This document shows, in pieces, positions 33,798 to 45,248 of a stretch of DNA of 64,000 nucleotides; position 1 is the stretch's first letter; each line of letters opens with the position of its first letter. The translations under genes and the position numbers were made by a program. The notes under the pieces were generated by a model. It made no database searches. It was given only the letters and a program-made list of their open reading frames with translations, and was not told the origin of the DNA. Origin of the DNA: Lumbricus terrestris (Eukaryota; Annelida; Clitellata; Crassiclitellata; Lumbricidae); NCBI GenBank assembly GCA_949752735.1, contig OX457039.1, positions 23,662,830 to 23,726,829 of the forward strand. The letters run 5' to 3'.

Positions 33798-35637
33798 GAA
33801 GAAAGAAGAAAGGGAACAGGGATAGGGTAAAAACATTGAATAAGGCCTTCCAAAGGAAGGCAAGGGAGGATAAGGAAAGCCATCTCAAGGAAATGTGCAG
33901 GGAGCTGGAGGAAGAAGGGAAGAAAGGAAGAACTAAAGAACTGTTCGCAAAGATAAAGGAAATAACGAAGACAGCAGGCCCTAGAATGGGATCACTCAAG
34001 ACGAAGGATGGGAAGACAATAGGAGATGAGGAGGAGATGAAAGAAAGGTGGAGAGAGTATACGGAAGAGCTGTACCAGGAGAACGAACGTGTCATGAAGG
34101 AAAACATCAAAATAGAGGAAGTTGAAAACGAACCAGAGATATTGGAGGCAGAGGTGGAGTGGGCGATAAAACAGCTCAAGGACAACAAAGCGCCAGGACA
34201 TGATGGAATACCTATAGAACTGGTAAAAGCGGGAGATGAAGCAGTGGTGAGGACTATTACAAAACTATGCAATCAAATCTGGAGAACTGGGGAGTGGCCG
34301 GAGGACTGGAAAAGGTCAATGTTCATACCAATATTCAAGAAAGGAGACGCGAGAGAGTGTGGAAATTGTCGAATGATAGCGATGATATCACACACGAGCA
34401 AAATACTCCTCAAAATAATCCACAAAAGAATGGAGAAGACAATTGAAAGCCAACCAAGCGGGATTCAGGAAGGCGCGAGGAACGCGCGATCACATCGCCA
34501 ATATAAGGTGGATTATGGAGAGACAGAGGGAGTACGGGCAAGAGGTGCATATGTGTTTTATAGACTATAGTAAGGCGTTTGATTGCATAGACCATACACT
34601 ACTGTGGAGGACGCTGATTGAAATGGGAATTCCGACACATCTGGTTAAACTACTGAAAGGCCTTTATGTGGATCAAAAGGCGGTAATAAGAACTGAATAT
34701 GGAGACACAGGGAAATTTAAAATAAGGAAAGGAGTGAGGCAGGGATGCATTCTGTACCCTTTTCTGTATGCTGGGAGAATTATGAGGAGGGCTGGATTTG
34801 ATGAGGCAACAGAGGGGGTAAGGATAGCGGGGAAAATACTGAATAATTTGAGGTACGCCGATGATACGACATTATTGGCGGGAAAGAGGGACGACCTGGC
34901 CGACTTAATAAGAAGAGTCAGGAAGGAAAACGAAAAGGCGGGACTATACTTCAATGTAAAGAAAACAAAGGTTATGACAATTGCAACATGGGAAAACTTT
35001 GAGGTGGATGGAGAAACGATAGAGGTAGTATCAAGCTTCACATTCCTGGGATCTATGATAGAGAAAGAGGGAAGAAGTGATATGGAAATAAGGCGGAGGG
35101 TAACAATGGGGAAAACGGCAATGAACGGTCTGGGAAGGATTTGGAAGGATAAATATGTGAGTAGAGAAACAAAGAAAAGACTGGTAAGAGCACTGATCTT
35201 CCCAGTGGTCCTATATGGATGCGAAACATGGACAAAGACACAGGATATGGAAAGGAAAATCAACGCGTGCGAGATGGGGATTTGGAGAAAGATGCTAAGG
35301 ATTTCATGGACGGAGAAGAGAACTAACAAATCGGTGCTCGGGGAGCTCGGAATAGAGAGGGAGGAGACACTGCAGCAAACAGCAACTTGGAGGAAATTGA
35401 GCTACTTCGGCCATGTGATGAGATCTAATGGTTTTGAAAATTAGCTGATAGCGGCATGTGGTGAGGGAAGGAAGAGACGCGGAAGACCAAGGAAGAGATG
35501 GTTGGATGAGGTACAGGAAAAGTCTGGCATGTGCCTGGAGCAGCTAAGAGAGGCGACAAGAGAGAGGAGACACTGGAGAGGATACATCAAAACTGTCTCC
35601 AGAGTTCCAAGAGCTGACGGCACCAGGTGACCAGATG
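33798..35637 (+). pseudogene. RTE-like LINE copy 3
   Basis: A 9-bp TSD ATAAGCTAA (33789-33797, 35638-35646) flanks it. The protein starts in the region before RT motif 1. A 10-bp deletion near 34448, in comparison with copy 2, breaks the frame between the motif 2 region and motif A. A second deletion in FLFNLYAERIM shortens motif B to FLYAGRIM, and a TAG at 35442 truncates the C terminus where other copies read KELMTACGEG. The remaining 3' sequence and the ACCAGGTG tail are intact. It is not functional. Confidence 0.9.
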
Positions 35638-36060
35638 ATAAGCTAACTTGTGAATCATAATTTGACAGTAGACTAGGCTTAAAATATACAGAATGTTTTA
35701 TTTATATAAATGACACTCATGCTTGAACTGCAATTTTCTTGATTTTTACCGCAAGAATAAAGTTTACACACTGCTGAAAAGTTTCACGGGCTAAATGGCT
35801 CATTAACAATTAATCAAAATTAAGATGAACTAATTAATTGCTTAGTTTGGGCACGTTGATAATAATTAATAGAAATATTGCAGTTTTGCTGAGCATCAAT
35901 TTTATATGCTTGAGATCGTGTCCACTAAGTAAACATGCTTCAAAGTGGTTCTTTGATGCCAGGATTCAAAGGGGAATACCCGGTACCATGTTCAGTTGGT
36001 AAAACTATCTCAGATCCAAACAATTTGAACAACGGCTTCTGGTTTGCACAAATGGGAGAA

Positions 36061-36165
36061 TTATTATTATTATGAAATAAATTTGTAACGCGCACAAGGT
36101 CACACCGAAATGTGAATCTGAGGCGGATAGTCAGCCGCCAGAGGAAGATGCAGAATGTAGGCTAC
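36061..36165 (-). repeat. L2/CR1 LINE 3'-end fragment
   Basis: Reverse complement of the 3' UTR seen at 21537-21625 (GCGGATAGTCAG, AGGTCACACCGAAATGTG) with its TTATTATTATTA tail at 36061-36072. It interrupts the DNA element around it. Confidence 0.85.
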
Positions 36166-36316
36166 ATGACGTCTGCTGCCGGATCTTATTCAGATAAATA
36201 TACCTAATTTTGGTTAAGTTTTAAATCAATGTCACAAAGTTTAAACTTCGATCACATCATGTCTGAAGTGTCTTCTTCTTCTGTGCTTCTTTGCTCTCTT
36301 CCGTCAGTCATGCGAC

Positions 36317-36359
36317 GACGATGAGGCTCCCACATGAGTCATGTGGGAGCCTCATCGTC
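36317..36359. repeat. 43-bp near-perfect palindrome at the LINE C stop codon
   Basis: The 21-base arms (GACGATGAGGCTCCCACATGA and its exact complement) are separated by one G. The minus-strand TGA stop is at 36341-36339, inside the palindrome. Confidence 0.97.
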
Positions 36360-37611
36360 ATAACTTCTCCAGACATGTCTATTTCTGGTGAGATCCTTTG
36401 CTCTTGATATGCTAATATCCATCTTCTTCAGATCCTCTCTGACGTTGTCCATCCAAGTCTTTGGTTGTCTTCCTCTGCTTCTCTCTCCTTCTATATGCCC
36501 ATGCAGGGTCGCAAGTGGTAGTCTTTTTCCCTCCATTCGCTCCACGTGACCAAACCATCTGAGCCTTTTTTTCCTGATTTTATCCACTATCATTTCTTCT
36601 GCGCCCAGCTCCTCTCTTGTCTTCCTGTTCCTTATTCTCTCCCTTCTGCTCCTGCCCCTGATTCTTCTCAGCCAGCCCATTTCAGTCACCTGCAATCTTC
36701 TCTCGTCTTCTCTACGTAGACACCAGCACTCTGAACCATACAGCAATACCGGTACCACCAAGGTTCCATAGAGTTTCATCTTGGTTGTGATCGAGCTGCT
36801 CTTTGTCTTCTACATTTTGCCAAGTGTACCATATAACGCACATGCTAGGCCGATCCTTCTCTTGATGTCATTCGTACATTTTCCATCCTCTGTTATTAGC
36901 CCTCCTAGATATACAAACTTCGTGCCCTGTTCCAGTATTCTGCCCCCCTCCCCAAAGTCACTTCTAGCTCCTTGTGTTGTTTTCCAACTATCAATGTTTT
37001 TGTTTTCTCTGCATTTATCTTGAGTTCCATTCTCCTACTACTACTGTCCACCTTGTCCGTCAACTCCTGTAACTTTTCTGCCAAGTTGGCTATTATGTCA
37101 ATATCATCAGCAAACCGTAGGTTGTTCACTAGGCGCCCATTGAGATTTACTCCTTCCTCATCTCGCATTGCAAGTCCTATCACCACCTCTAGGATCATGT
37201 TGAATAAATCCACCGATATCACACACCCTTGCCTGACCCCTACTGTGATTCTAAACCATTCCGTAAGCTCTCTATCTACTCGAACTGCACTCAAGGACTT
37301 ATTGTACAAATCCTCTATTAGTTGTGCCAGCTCCTCTGGTATTCCATAGTATCTTAATACTTGCCATAATCCTTCTTGCCACACACTATCGAACGCTTGT
37401 TTGTAATCTATAAAGTTGTTGTAGAGCGTTCTGTTCCGTTCAATATATTTCTCTGATAGTTGTCTTATCACGAACAGCTGGTCAATCGTGCCCCTTCCCT
37501 TTCTAATACCAAATCCGGCTTGCTCTTCACTCATCACTTCCTTCACATACCTCTTCAGTCGCTGCTGGAGTATCTTTGTGTAGACCTTTCCAGGAACACT
37601 TAGTAGACTAA

Positions 37612-38757
37612 TCTATATAAATAAAGAGAAGATTCTGTCTGTCTGTGTGTCTGTCTTTTGACCGGGATGCATTTCCACAGTTTTTGAGCTTTTCACTCCA
37701 AACCTTCACTACTGTGTAGGTCTCGGCATGAGACACCCCAACGAGGGGTTGGCGATTCTCTACCACCATGGGGGTCAGGGAGGGGGCGAAACCCCCAAAT
37801 TTTTTGTTCACTTTTTTCAGCAATTTTTCTGAAACTTTGTACCTAGACAGAGGGCCATCAGACCCACCCAGTGGAGTGGTTGGCGAATCTCTACCACCAT
37901 GGGGGGCCACGGTGGGGTTGCGAAAACCCTAATTTTCACTATAAATTTCCATTCCCTTGCCATAGTTTGACAGTTAGACAGATTTTTACGCGGGCCACCT
38001 CGCCTCTACTCAGCCCACACCTCGGCCCGCAGGGGCCGGGTGGGGCATAGGTGCGGGGGGCGGTGGGGAGGAAATTTTCCCAAAAACCGAAATTTCACCG
38101 GTGACGTATTGGTCGAGGTCAGAGTGTGGTGTGGTGGGTGGGGTCGGATGGGGTGGGGGATGGTGGTGGGAGGGGTGGGGAGCGGGGGTGGAGTGGGTGG
38201 TGGGGTTGAGGTTGGGGAGAAAGTGAGGAGGGGTGTGTGATATGGGGGATTGGGGGTGGGGTGAGGGGAATTTTTCCGAAATACCAAATTTCACAGGTGG
38301 TGTACCGGTGGAGGTCGGACTGTAGTGTGGTGTGGTGGGGTCGAGGTGGCGGGTGTGGGTGAGGGGTGGGGAATGAGTGGGGTGGGGTGGGTGGGAGATT
38401 GGTGGTGGGGTTTGGGGAGGGGCTAAGATGGGGTGGCGGGTGGGGTGGTGGGCATGGAGTGGGTGGGGTGGGGAGTGGAGGTGGGGTGGGGTGGGGAGGG
38501 TAAGGATGGAGTGGGTGAGGAGTGGAGTGGGGTGGGATTGGGGAGAAGGTGAGGACGGGTGTGGGGTACGGTGGATTGGGGGCGGGGTGGGGGAAATTTT
38601 TCCGAAAAACCAAATTTCACGGGTGGCGTACCGGTGGAGGTCGGAGTGTGGTGGGGTGTTGTGGGGTTGGGGTGTCATGTGGTGGAGTGTGGTGTGGTTG
38701 TGGCCGGGAGCGGGTCGTATCCTAAATTTCACGGGCAACGCCGGGTACCCCAGCTAG
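37612..38757 (+). mobile_element. Helitron H1, complete, G-rich, non-autonomous
   Basis: It runs from TCTATATAAATAAAGAG (after A) to CCCCAGCTAG (before T), with the 3' hairpin region ACGGGCAACGCCGGG. It sits cleanly in LINE C between the SNY and GLISLLS codons. The last 750 bp are G/T-rich on the + strand and contain three irregular copies of a module (AAATTT, TTCCGAAA, ACCAAATTTCAC, GGAGGTCGGA) near 38070, 38267 and 38590. Proline-rich minus ORFs here are artefacts of this composition. Confidence 0.9.
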
Positions 38758-39840
38758 TTGCTCAATAATTGCTGCATTCTGCTTTGTCTCCATTTTTATG
38801 CATTGGCACAATTATTGCTCTTCCCCAGTCCCTGGGGCATTCCTTCTTGTAATAGATTTGGTTGCACATTTTGTGCAGCATTTCTGTTGAACAATTCTCT
38901 CCTGCCTGGATCAGTTCTGCTGTAATATTGTCTTCTCCCGGAGCTTTTCCAGTTTTAAGTCTTTTCATGGCTGTTTCCACTTCTCTCATTATATCCATCA
39001 TGTATCCATCATCTTCTCATGGTTGTTACTTGTGGGTAGTTCTTCCAACACTGCTCTATCCACTGGATTTTCGTTGTTGTGCATTTCTTCATAGTGCTGT
39101 TTCCATCGCTTTTTAATATCTGTCTTTCCCTCGAGTGCTTTTCCCTCGAGTGCTTTTTACTGTGGCCAGTTTAGGGTTGACTGTACCGCAGATTTCTTTA
39201 GCTATTTGGAATAGCTTCTTTGTGTTTTGTCCATCTGCTACTCTTTCTGCCTCTTTGCATTTTTCCTCTATCCACTCTATCTTCGCCTTCTTCCTGATTT
39301 CCCATGTGATCGCATTGTACCTTTTTCTGTCTTCTTCGCTATTCTTCTTTAACTTCTTCATGTTTCTTCTTCTGTCACTCAGTTCTAGGACTTCCCTAGT
39401 TATCCAAGGCTTCTTTTTCCTTCTTTCCTCATATCCTCATGTCTTCTTCCTTGGCTTGCTGCCATGATGCATCTGTTGTTCAATTGTACAGCCACCTGAT
39501 GCTATCTTCTCTCAGTTTACCTATATCGAACCTGTACTATGGTAGTCTTGCCACTTATTTTTTTGTACACCGCCTTCATTTTTATTTTGATCCCTGCCAT
39601 CACCAGTTTGTGATCGGAGGCTATGTCTAGTCCTGAGAAGGCTCAGCACTTGATCACAGCACTTTTTCATCTGTTGTTCACCATCACAAAATCTATCATA
39701 TTCCTTATTCTTTTATCTGGTGACTCCCATGTCCATTTCCTGCTTTATTTCTTTTGGTAGAATGCCGTATTCATAATCTGCAGGTTGTTGTTTAGGCAGA
39801 AGTTGAGCAGCCTTTCTCCTTGCTCATTCTCATCTCCGTA

Positions 39841-41925
39841 TAGTGAGGACGTTAAGCTCATGCATTGTGCAAACTGTGGATAAAAGCAACAAACTTTTTT
39901 GTATTGAAGAAAAACATATTTTAAGACTTTTCAGCCAGAGGCATCAATTAATTCGATCCGGAACATAACTAAAAAAATTAGTGAAATGTGTGGAAAATTT
40001 GGTTACTTTTGCTGTTAGATCGACCATTTGGGCGAATTTATTGGGCTATATTCGCTCTACAGAGCCAACGTTGTGCGATGGCTAGGCTTGCAAACTAGTT
40101 TCATAATAATAATAATGAACGAAGAATGGGATTAAAAACTCAATTAAAGTGGTTTTTCGCTCGTATTGTGCGCAAGAACATTAATATTTTTGAACAAGGA
40201 TTATGTAAATTTGCATGCATTTGAATATTTGCTTTTGGAAGGTTAGAATTTGAATAACAGCGATGTCTAAGCAGTGCTTTTAATCGACTCGGCAGTGGAA
40301 TCAGTAGGCCTACTTGGCAGTTAATTGAACGCAGTTTGCGCGTAATCTATCACTTAAATTGCGTTCTAGTATTTTTCCATCAATCCTACTTCTGCTTTGG
40401 CATGAATACTTTTCAAGGTAATTTTGCAGACGACGGTCCTGTAAACAGTATGGCCGCCCAAGAAATCGCTAAAATAGAGCGTTGCGACTTATCAGCTGCA
40501 TCCCATGATGCAATTCTCTCGTTAAGTAATCAACGCGAGATCCCAAGTAAAAGTGTTAAGTTAATGGTAAACGTGTATTTTAGCGTCGTAACTTATTCGT
40601 AATTGCATGAGTTTCAGCGTGGGTCAAATGCGAGTTGGATTGACGACAAGAATTGGTGCTAAATGGTAGTTGGATCGATTAAATTATTTGTACTTAAATT
40701 GAAGTGGTATTTATAAAAACAATCTGGCTGAAATCGAAGCCAGACTGATGAATTTTTTTTAATTAAATAGAAGTTGTATTATTAAAAATATTTGCTACCT
40801 AAATAAAAGCGGGTTTGATGAAAAGAATTCTTGCCTAAGCAGAAGCTGGATCGATGAGAAGGAATCTTGCCAAACGATAAGTTGGAGGGATTAAAAATAA
40901 AAATGCTGCAATGAGCAAATAATTTACTACGCTAAAATACACGTCCACCACGATAATAATTATAGCTGAAGATATTAAGTAAATAAAAAATAAAAAAGTT
41001 CCGGGGGCCCGGTAGAGTAATGGTTAACACGCTGGCCAAGAGTGCGAGAGGTAATGAGCTCGAGCCCCCGTTGGTTAGGGTCTGGTTAGGCGTTATGATT
41101 GTCGGTTTGGGTTAGGAATAGTGTTGGCATTAGATTCTGTCCAAAAATACTGTAGGCCTATATATGCCAGTGGACAGCATCTAATAAAAACACAACCTGA
41201 CTGTAACCGACACTTATGACGCTTTACCCAATTTTTGTGTGCTTCCATTTTTTTTCCAACATTTTTCTTATTAACTTGAACACTTATTTCTTTCGTTTAT
41301 TTGGTAGGTTTTAATTTTAATTATCCCTATTTCATCAAAATATAACAACTTATTTCTTTCATTAATATGGTAGGTTTTAATTTCTTCTATTGCTTACTAA
41401 AATGAAATGTCCTATTTACCTACTTAGAAATTGTGTTAATTTGTTGTGTTGATTACTTAATATTTACCTACTCAATGCATTGCGTTATGGGATACTGCTG
41501 ATAGGTCGCAGCACTCTATTTTAACAATTTCTTGGGTGGCTATGCTGCTCGCATGAACAGGTCCGTTGTCTGCATGATTACCCTTTTCATCGATCTAGCT
41601 TGGAACCATAAGGACTCTATACAGAGGACTGGTTTCTTCTTCTTTAACCGCCTTGTACCGGTTTTTGGGCGATAATAGGAGCTCAGGAAAATTTCAAATC
41701 TTATTTACAAAATAAAGGCATTCAATTAGTTACATCTATGAAAACAGATTGACGACTAATTATGTTTGCAAAGTAAACAAATACCTTTGGAGATTCAAAA
41801 CATTATATTTAGCGATTGAAACGGAATTTTAAGTGGAGCGCCACCTGTTGCTAAGAGTGAAATCAGGTCCACAAAATGTTCTCAAGTAACCTATCCTGTA
41901 ATATAGAATCCTTGCCTCCTCACTA
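39841..41925. mobile_element. DNA element with TAGTGAGGA ends and 3-bp TSD
   Basis: TSD GTA lies at 39838-39840 and 41926-41928. The ends are TAGTGAGGAC on the left and CCTCACTA on the right (9-bp inverted match). The endonuclease codons of LINE C read through when it is removed. The 2.1 kb interior carries a SINE (40998-41230) and AT-rich DNA; no transposase was seen. A 3-bp TSD is used by both Harbinger and CACTA groups, and the ends do not decide between them. Confidence 0.8.
40998..41230 (+). repeat. tRNA-derived SINE
   Basis: The head is GGTAGAGTAATGGTTAACACGC (A-box-like) followed by GAGCTCGAGCCCCCG (B-box-like), about 70 bp that resembles a tRNA but does not fold correctly. The body includes GGTCTGGTTAGGCGTTATG and a terminal stretch with ACCTGACTGTAACCGACAC. 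Confidence 0.6.
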
Positions 41926-42609
41926 GTAGCCGAATTTCCCTATCGCTCCTCTCCAGATTCTCAAGATCATTGCTATTCCTTGATGACTCCCATCCTGTCT
42001 CCCAGTCTCTTCCTACCTTTGCATTTAGATCGCCCATTATTTATAATGACGAGATCCTGACTTGGTATTTTCTGCCCCGTTTGTTGCAATGTTTTATAGA
42101 GTTCATCTATTTCTTGCTCCGTCGCATTAGTCGTTCGTGCGTACACCAGGCTCACCTGTACTATGGTAGTCTTGCCACTTGCTGTTCGGAATCTCACCTT
42201 CATTATCCTTGGACAAATTGTTCTGTAACCGATGAGTGTTCTTGTTGCATCTTTTCTCAAGATCATTGCTACTCCTTGCTGATGACTCCCATCCTGTCTC
42301 CCTAAGAATACTATTTTGTGTCCATCTTTATCTATCTCTCCCGTCCCTGGCCATCTCTCCTCGGATAGTCACAAACACACTCCATCTGACCTTCTTCAGC
42401 TGATGTAGTAGCACGTCCAACTGGCCCGCAACGTACAGAGTTCGCACGCTCCACATGCCTATGCATATTTCCTCCTTACCATTGAATTAGTGCCCCTCGC
42501 GCTCATCTCAGGGGTTTGTCTGGTTTACCACCTGGGTGGCCCTGCCTCCACCACCCCTGCCGGACACGGTCCTCTCCTTCCTATGAAGAGGAGCCCCATT
42601 AATGTCCCC

Positions 42610-43474
42610 TGTGTCCCTCCCTCTCTCCCTCCCTAATTACCTCCATTCCCCTCCCTCTACATTCCTCACCCTCTCCCTCCCCTCTACCTTTCTTCCTCTG
42701 CCTCCCTCCCTTCCCCCCGTCCTTACCTCCATTTCCTCCCCCTACCTCCCTCCCCCACCTCTTCCTACCTCCTCTTCTCCCTCCCTCCTTCCCTACTTTT
42801 TTACCTCCCTTCCTCTGCCTCTCTACCTCCCTACCTCCATTCCCTCCCTCTCTTCCCCTGCTTCTCTCCCTCCCTACCTGCATTCTCCTTCCCTCCCTCC
42901 CTCCCTCAATCCCTCCCTCCCCACCATCCCCCCTCCATCCCTACACTCTTCCCTCGAGTTCCTTGATTTTGTACAAACCGATAGATGCGCTATAAAAACG
43001 CACGTGCGCATTCGAATGCAACGTTAATGTGGAAATTTGAAATTGAAATCGCTGGATTCGAATGCAAAGTTGCACGGTAAAATTTGTCGAATTTGGCGCT
43101 TTTTCCAAAAAAGCGCATATAAAAACCCGCTCGTATTGTTGTGTGAAAATTTGAAAGCAATAGGTGAAGAAGTTTCCGAGATCGTTGATTTTGTAGAAAG
43201 CAATAAATGCGCTATTAAAGGACGCACGGATATGCGCTATTAAAAAAGGCGGCATTCGAAAGCAACGTCGGATGGAAATTGAAATCGGAATCGCTCGAAT
43301 GGAATCAAAAGTTGTGTTTTTTTGGTCGTAAAGAATGCGCTTTTCCCAAAAGGCTATACAAACCCGCTCGTGTTCGAATGGAACATTTTGCGAAAATTTT
43401 CAAAACAATCGGTCAAGAACTTTCCAAGATTTTAGGTAGCGAACGGTAATGTTTTACATTTTTATTTATATAGA
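42610..43474 (-). mobile_element. Helitron H5, 5' part, polypyrimidine subfamily
   Basis: On the minus strand it starts TCTATATAAATAAAAATG (43474 downwards), like Helitron H3, and shares the GCGCTTTTTCCAAAA-type modules. It then enters a 340-bp block of CCCTCC on the + strand (42610-42955). The CTAG end is missing where it meets LINE C. The many ORFs in the polypyrimidine block are artefacts. Confidence 0.75.
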
Positions 43475-43781
43475 TGAACTAAAGCCGTCAGTTACATTTG
43501 TAATATTTTCATCATTGTGTGCTTGATTGTTGGACTTTAAAATAGGAATATCTCCGAATTGTACTTTTTGGACATACACGGTGTCCTAATTGAACTATTC
43601 ACTTTTTGTTTTGGCAATATACTTGTCAGTTCTTGACGAAACTCTATACAATTTCGGGGAATGTAAGAGGGATAAATTATCAATGTGTCCTGAACATTTT
43701 ATCCAATTCTACGAACAGAGTCCGAAGTTATGCACATTCAAATTTGGGCAAAGAAAATTTTAAGTTTCCAACATGTAAAAG

Positions 43782-44581
43782 GGTGCGCGGACGATTAATC
43801 ACCGGACGGTTGATCACCGGACGATTGATCACTGCGGACGTTTGATCATCGACCGATTGATCCCCGGACGATTGATCACCGGACGATTGATCACCGGTCT
43901 AGTTGTCATTGCAATTTATTAACTAAGGATGAAAGACAAATGTCGTAATTAGGCTACTGCTAGCAAAGATAAACATTAAAATTTTATATAAAACGATATG
44001 ACACAGACCCAATCTACCACATAATGTATTAAATTTGTAATGAAATTATAAAAAGTGAAATGTAAAAATATTCTGAAACGGCAAGCGTTATTAAATTGGT
44101 AACTAATCAGATAAATCTGCAACTACACTCAAGTAGGCTAAGTAAGAGCATTTGTTTATCCTTTTTACAAAGTCCTTTTTATGCAACACAAGAACTGAGG
44201 TTTTGGGTAAAGCATAAGACAAGCCAATCAGGTCTAATTTGACGTAGCACTTTGAAGGACTGCGATTTCACCAGTTCTTTAATCGTAAAGAACAAAAGAC
44301 GTTTATTTGGATGCGTACTTAATGTTATGATGTGCAATTTGTGGTGTGTATATTTAAGAATTAACAGAAACCGACGATGTTTATCTTTACTAGTGGTAAT
44401 TACGACATTTCTCTTTCATCCTCAGTTAATAAAATGCAGTGACCTCTAGACCGGTGATCAACCGTCCGGTGATCAATCGTCCGGTGATCAATCGGTCGAT
44501 GATCAAACGTCCGCAGTGATCAATCGTCCAGTGATCAACTGTCCGGTGATCAACCGTCCGGTGATCAATCGTCCTAGAACC
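43782..44581. mobile_element. Foldback element with TIRs made of 15-bp GATC-containing tandem units
   Basis: The ends GGTGCGCGGACGATT and, inverted, GGTTCTAGGACGATT are flanked by ATGTAAAAG (43773-43781) and ATGGAAAAG (44582-44590), an 8-of-9 match. The inverted copy of the mariner end at 45190-45230 shows the uninterrupted site. Each TIR has about eight units of CGGACGATTGATCAC (43789-43905, inverted 44445-44575), then a further inverted stretch with GATGAAAG and TGTCGTAATTA. The central 350 bp is non-coding. A 9-bp TSD suggests a Mutator-like (MULE) mechanism. Confidence 0.85.
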
Positions 44582-44754
44582 ATGGAAAAGATAGGAAATT
44601 ATTGTTTGCAACTTCACACCTTACTTTCTAAATTAATAAATATGACGTCATATTTCCGTCATTTCCATGTTCGGGACAATAATAAAAAAAATGGTAAACA
44701 GCAAAGATGATTTGAGTTTAATAAAATTTTAAGAGAAGAAAAATATTTCGGTGC

Positions 44755-45146
44755 AGAAAGGTTTTTAAAGGAATTTCCTAATAGAAACTGACCCATCGCA
44801 GCCTTGAATCGACTGATTGCAAAAATTGGTGCTACTGGATCTGCAGAAAAACGTCGAGCCAAAGAAACTGTTGGTCTGCTTTCAAGAGAAACTCCAGAGT
44901 TCATTTCACCAACTCTTTGCCCCCTCCCAATAGCCCTGATCTTGATCCACTGGACTACAAGATATGGAGCGTCCTTCAAGAACGCGTTCAACTCGCATAT
45001 GTGACGTTGACCACTTCAAACAGCGAATTGTGGATGAATGGAATCGTTTTGTTCGATGGATTGTTGACAATACAATCAATGAATGGCGAAAATGCCTTGT
45101 AGCATGCATTCGAGCTAATGGAGGACATTTTGAACATCAGCTTTGA
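44755..45146 (+). pseudogene. Mariner transposase, internal catalytic region deleted
   Basis: The N-terminal DNA-binding part (RFLKEFPNRN, LNRLIAKIGATGSAEKRR; 44755-44890) runs directly into the C-terminal part (PNSPDLDPLDYKIWSVLQE, then CDVDHFKQRIVDEW and CIRANGGHFEHQL; 44920-45146). The middle, with the first catalytic Asp residues, is missing, and the frame changes at least twice (near 44915 and 44990). The SPDLxPxDY motif includes the last catalytic acidic position. Typical mariner transposases are about 340 aa; this remnant has about 130. Confidence 0.88.
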
Positions 45147-45248
45147 GGAACAGCAATTGTTGCAAACAATAGGCCTAATTTCCTATCTTTCACATGTTGG
45201 AAACTTAAAATTTTCTTTGCCCAAATTTGAATGTGCATAACTTCAGAC

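Larger units (their letters stand above)
32680..36267. mobile_element. DNA element with GGGGTCATTGC ends, copy 1, broken by three insertions
   Basis: The left end GGGGTCATTGCATAATTACGTAA follows TTA. The rest aligns with the intact copy at 47885-48803 in three blocks: 32680-32903, about 33781-33797 plus 35638-36060, and 36166-36267. Between them sit a Helitron (32904-33780), an RTE copy (33798-35637) and a LINE 3' fragment (36061-36165). The right end is lost at the minus-strand LINE boundary near 36268. Confidence 0.8.
36268..42600 (-). pseudogene. LINE C: near full-length APE-endonuclease/RT element, split by two transposons
   Basis: Minus-strand order: endonuclease N part 42540-41926 (MWSVRTLYVAGQLDVL-like start, VSLVYARTTNATEQEIDELY), endonuclease C part 39840-39620 (KWTWESPDKRIRNMIDFVMV), linker 39361-39113, RT motif 1-2 39001-38762 (KTGKAPGEDNITAELIQAGE), RT core 37546-36905 (FIDYKQAFDSVWQEGLW; GVRQGCVISVDLFNMIL; NNLRFADDIDIIA), C-terminal part 36779-36339 (LYGSECWCLRRED). 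It is RTE-like by the endonuclease type. The breaks are the Helitron 37612-38757 and the TAGTG element 39841-41925; both rejoin cleanly. Additional stops and shifts exist, so it is dead. A local near-duplication occurs at 41958 and 42257. Confidence 0.85.

Noticed and set aside
38006..38768. Proline- or glycine-rich proteins in both strands
   Set aside because: They come from G/T-biased DNA inside a complete Helitron; no codon structure or homology is visible.
43782..44581. CRISPR-like array of short regular repeats
   Set aside because: The 15-bp units are directly tandem without unique spacers, occur in inverted blocks at both ends of a transposon with a TSD, and the genome is animal.
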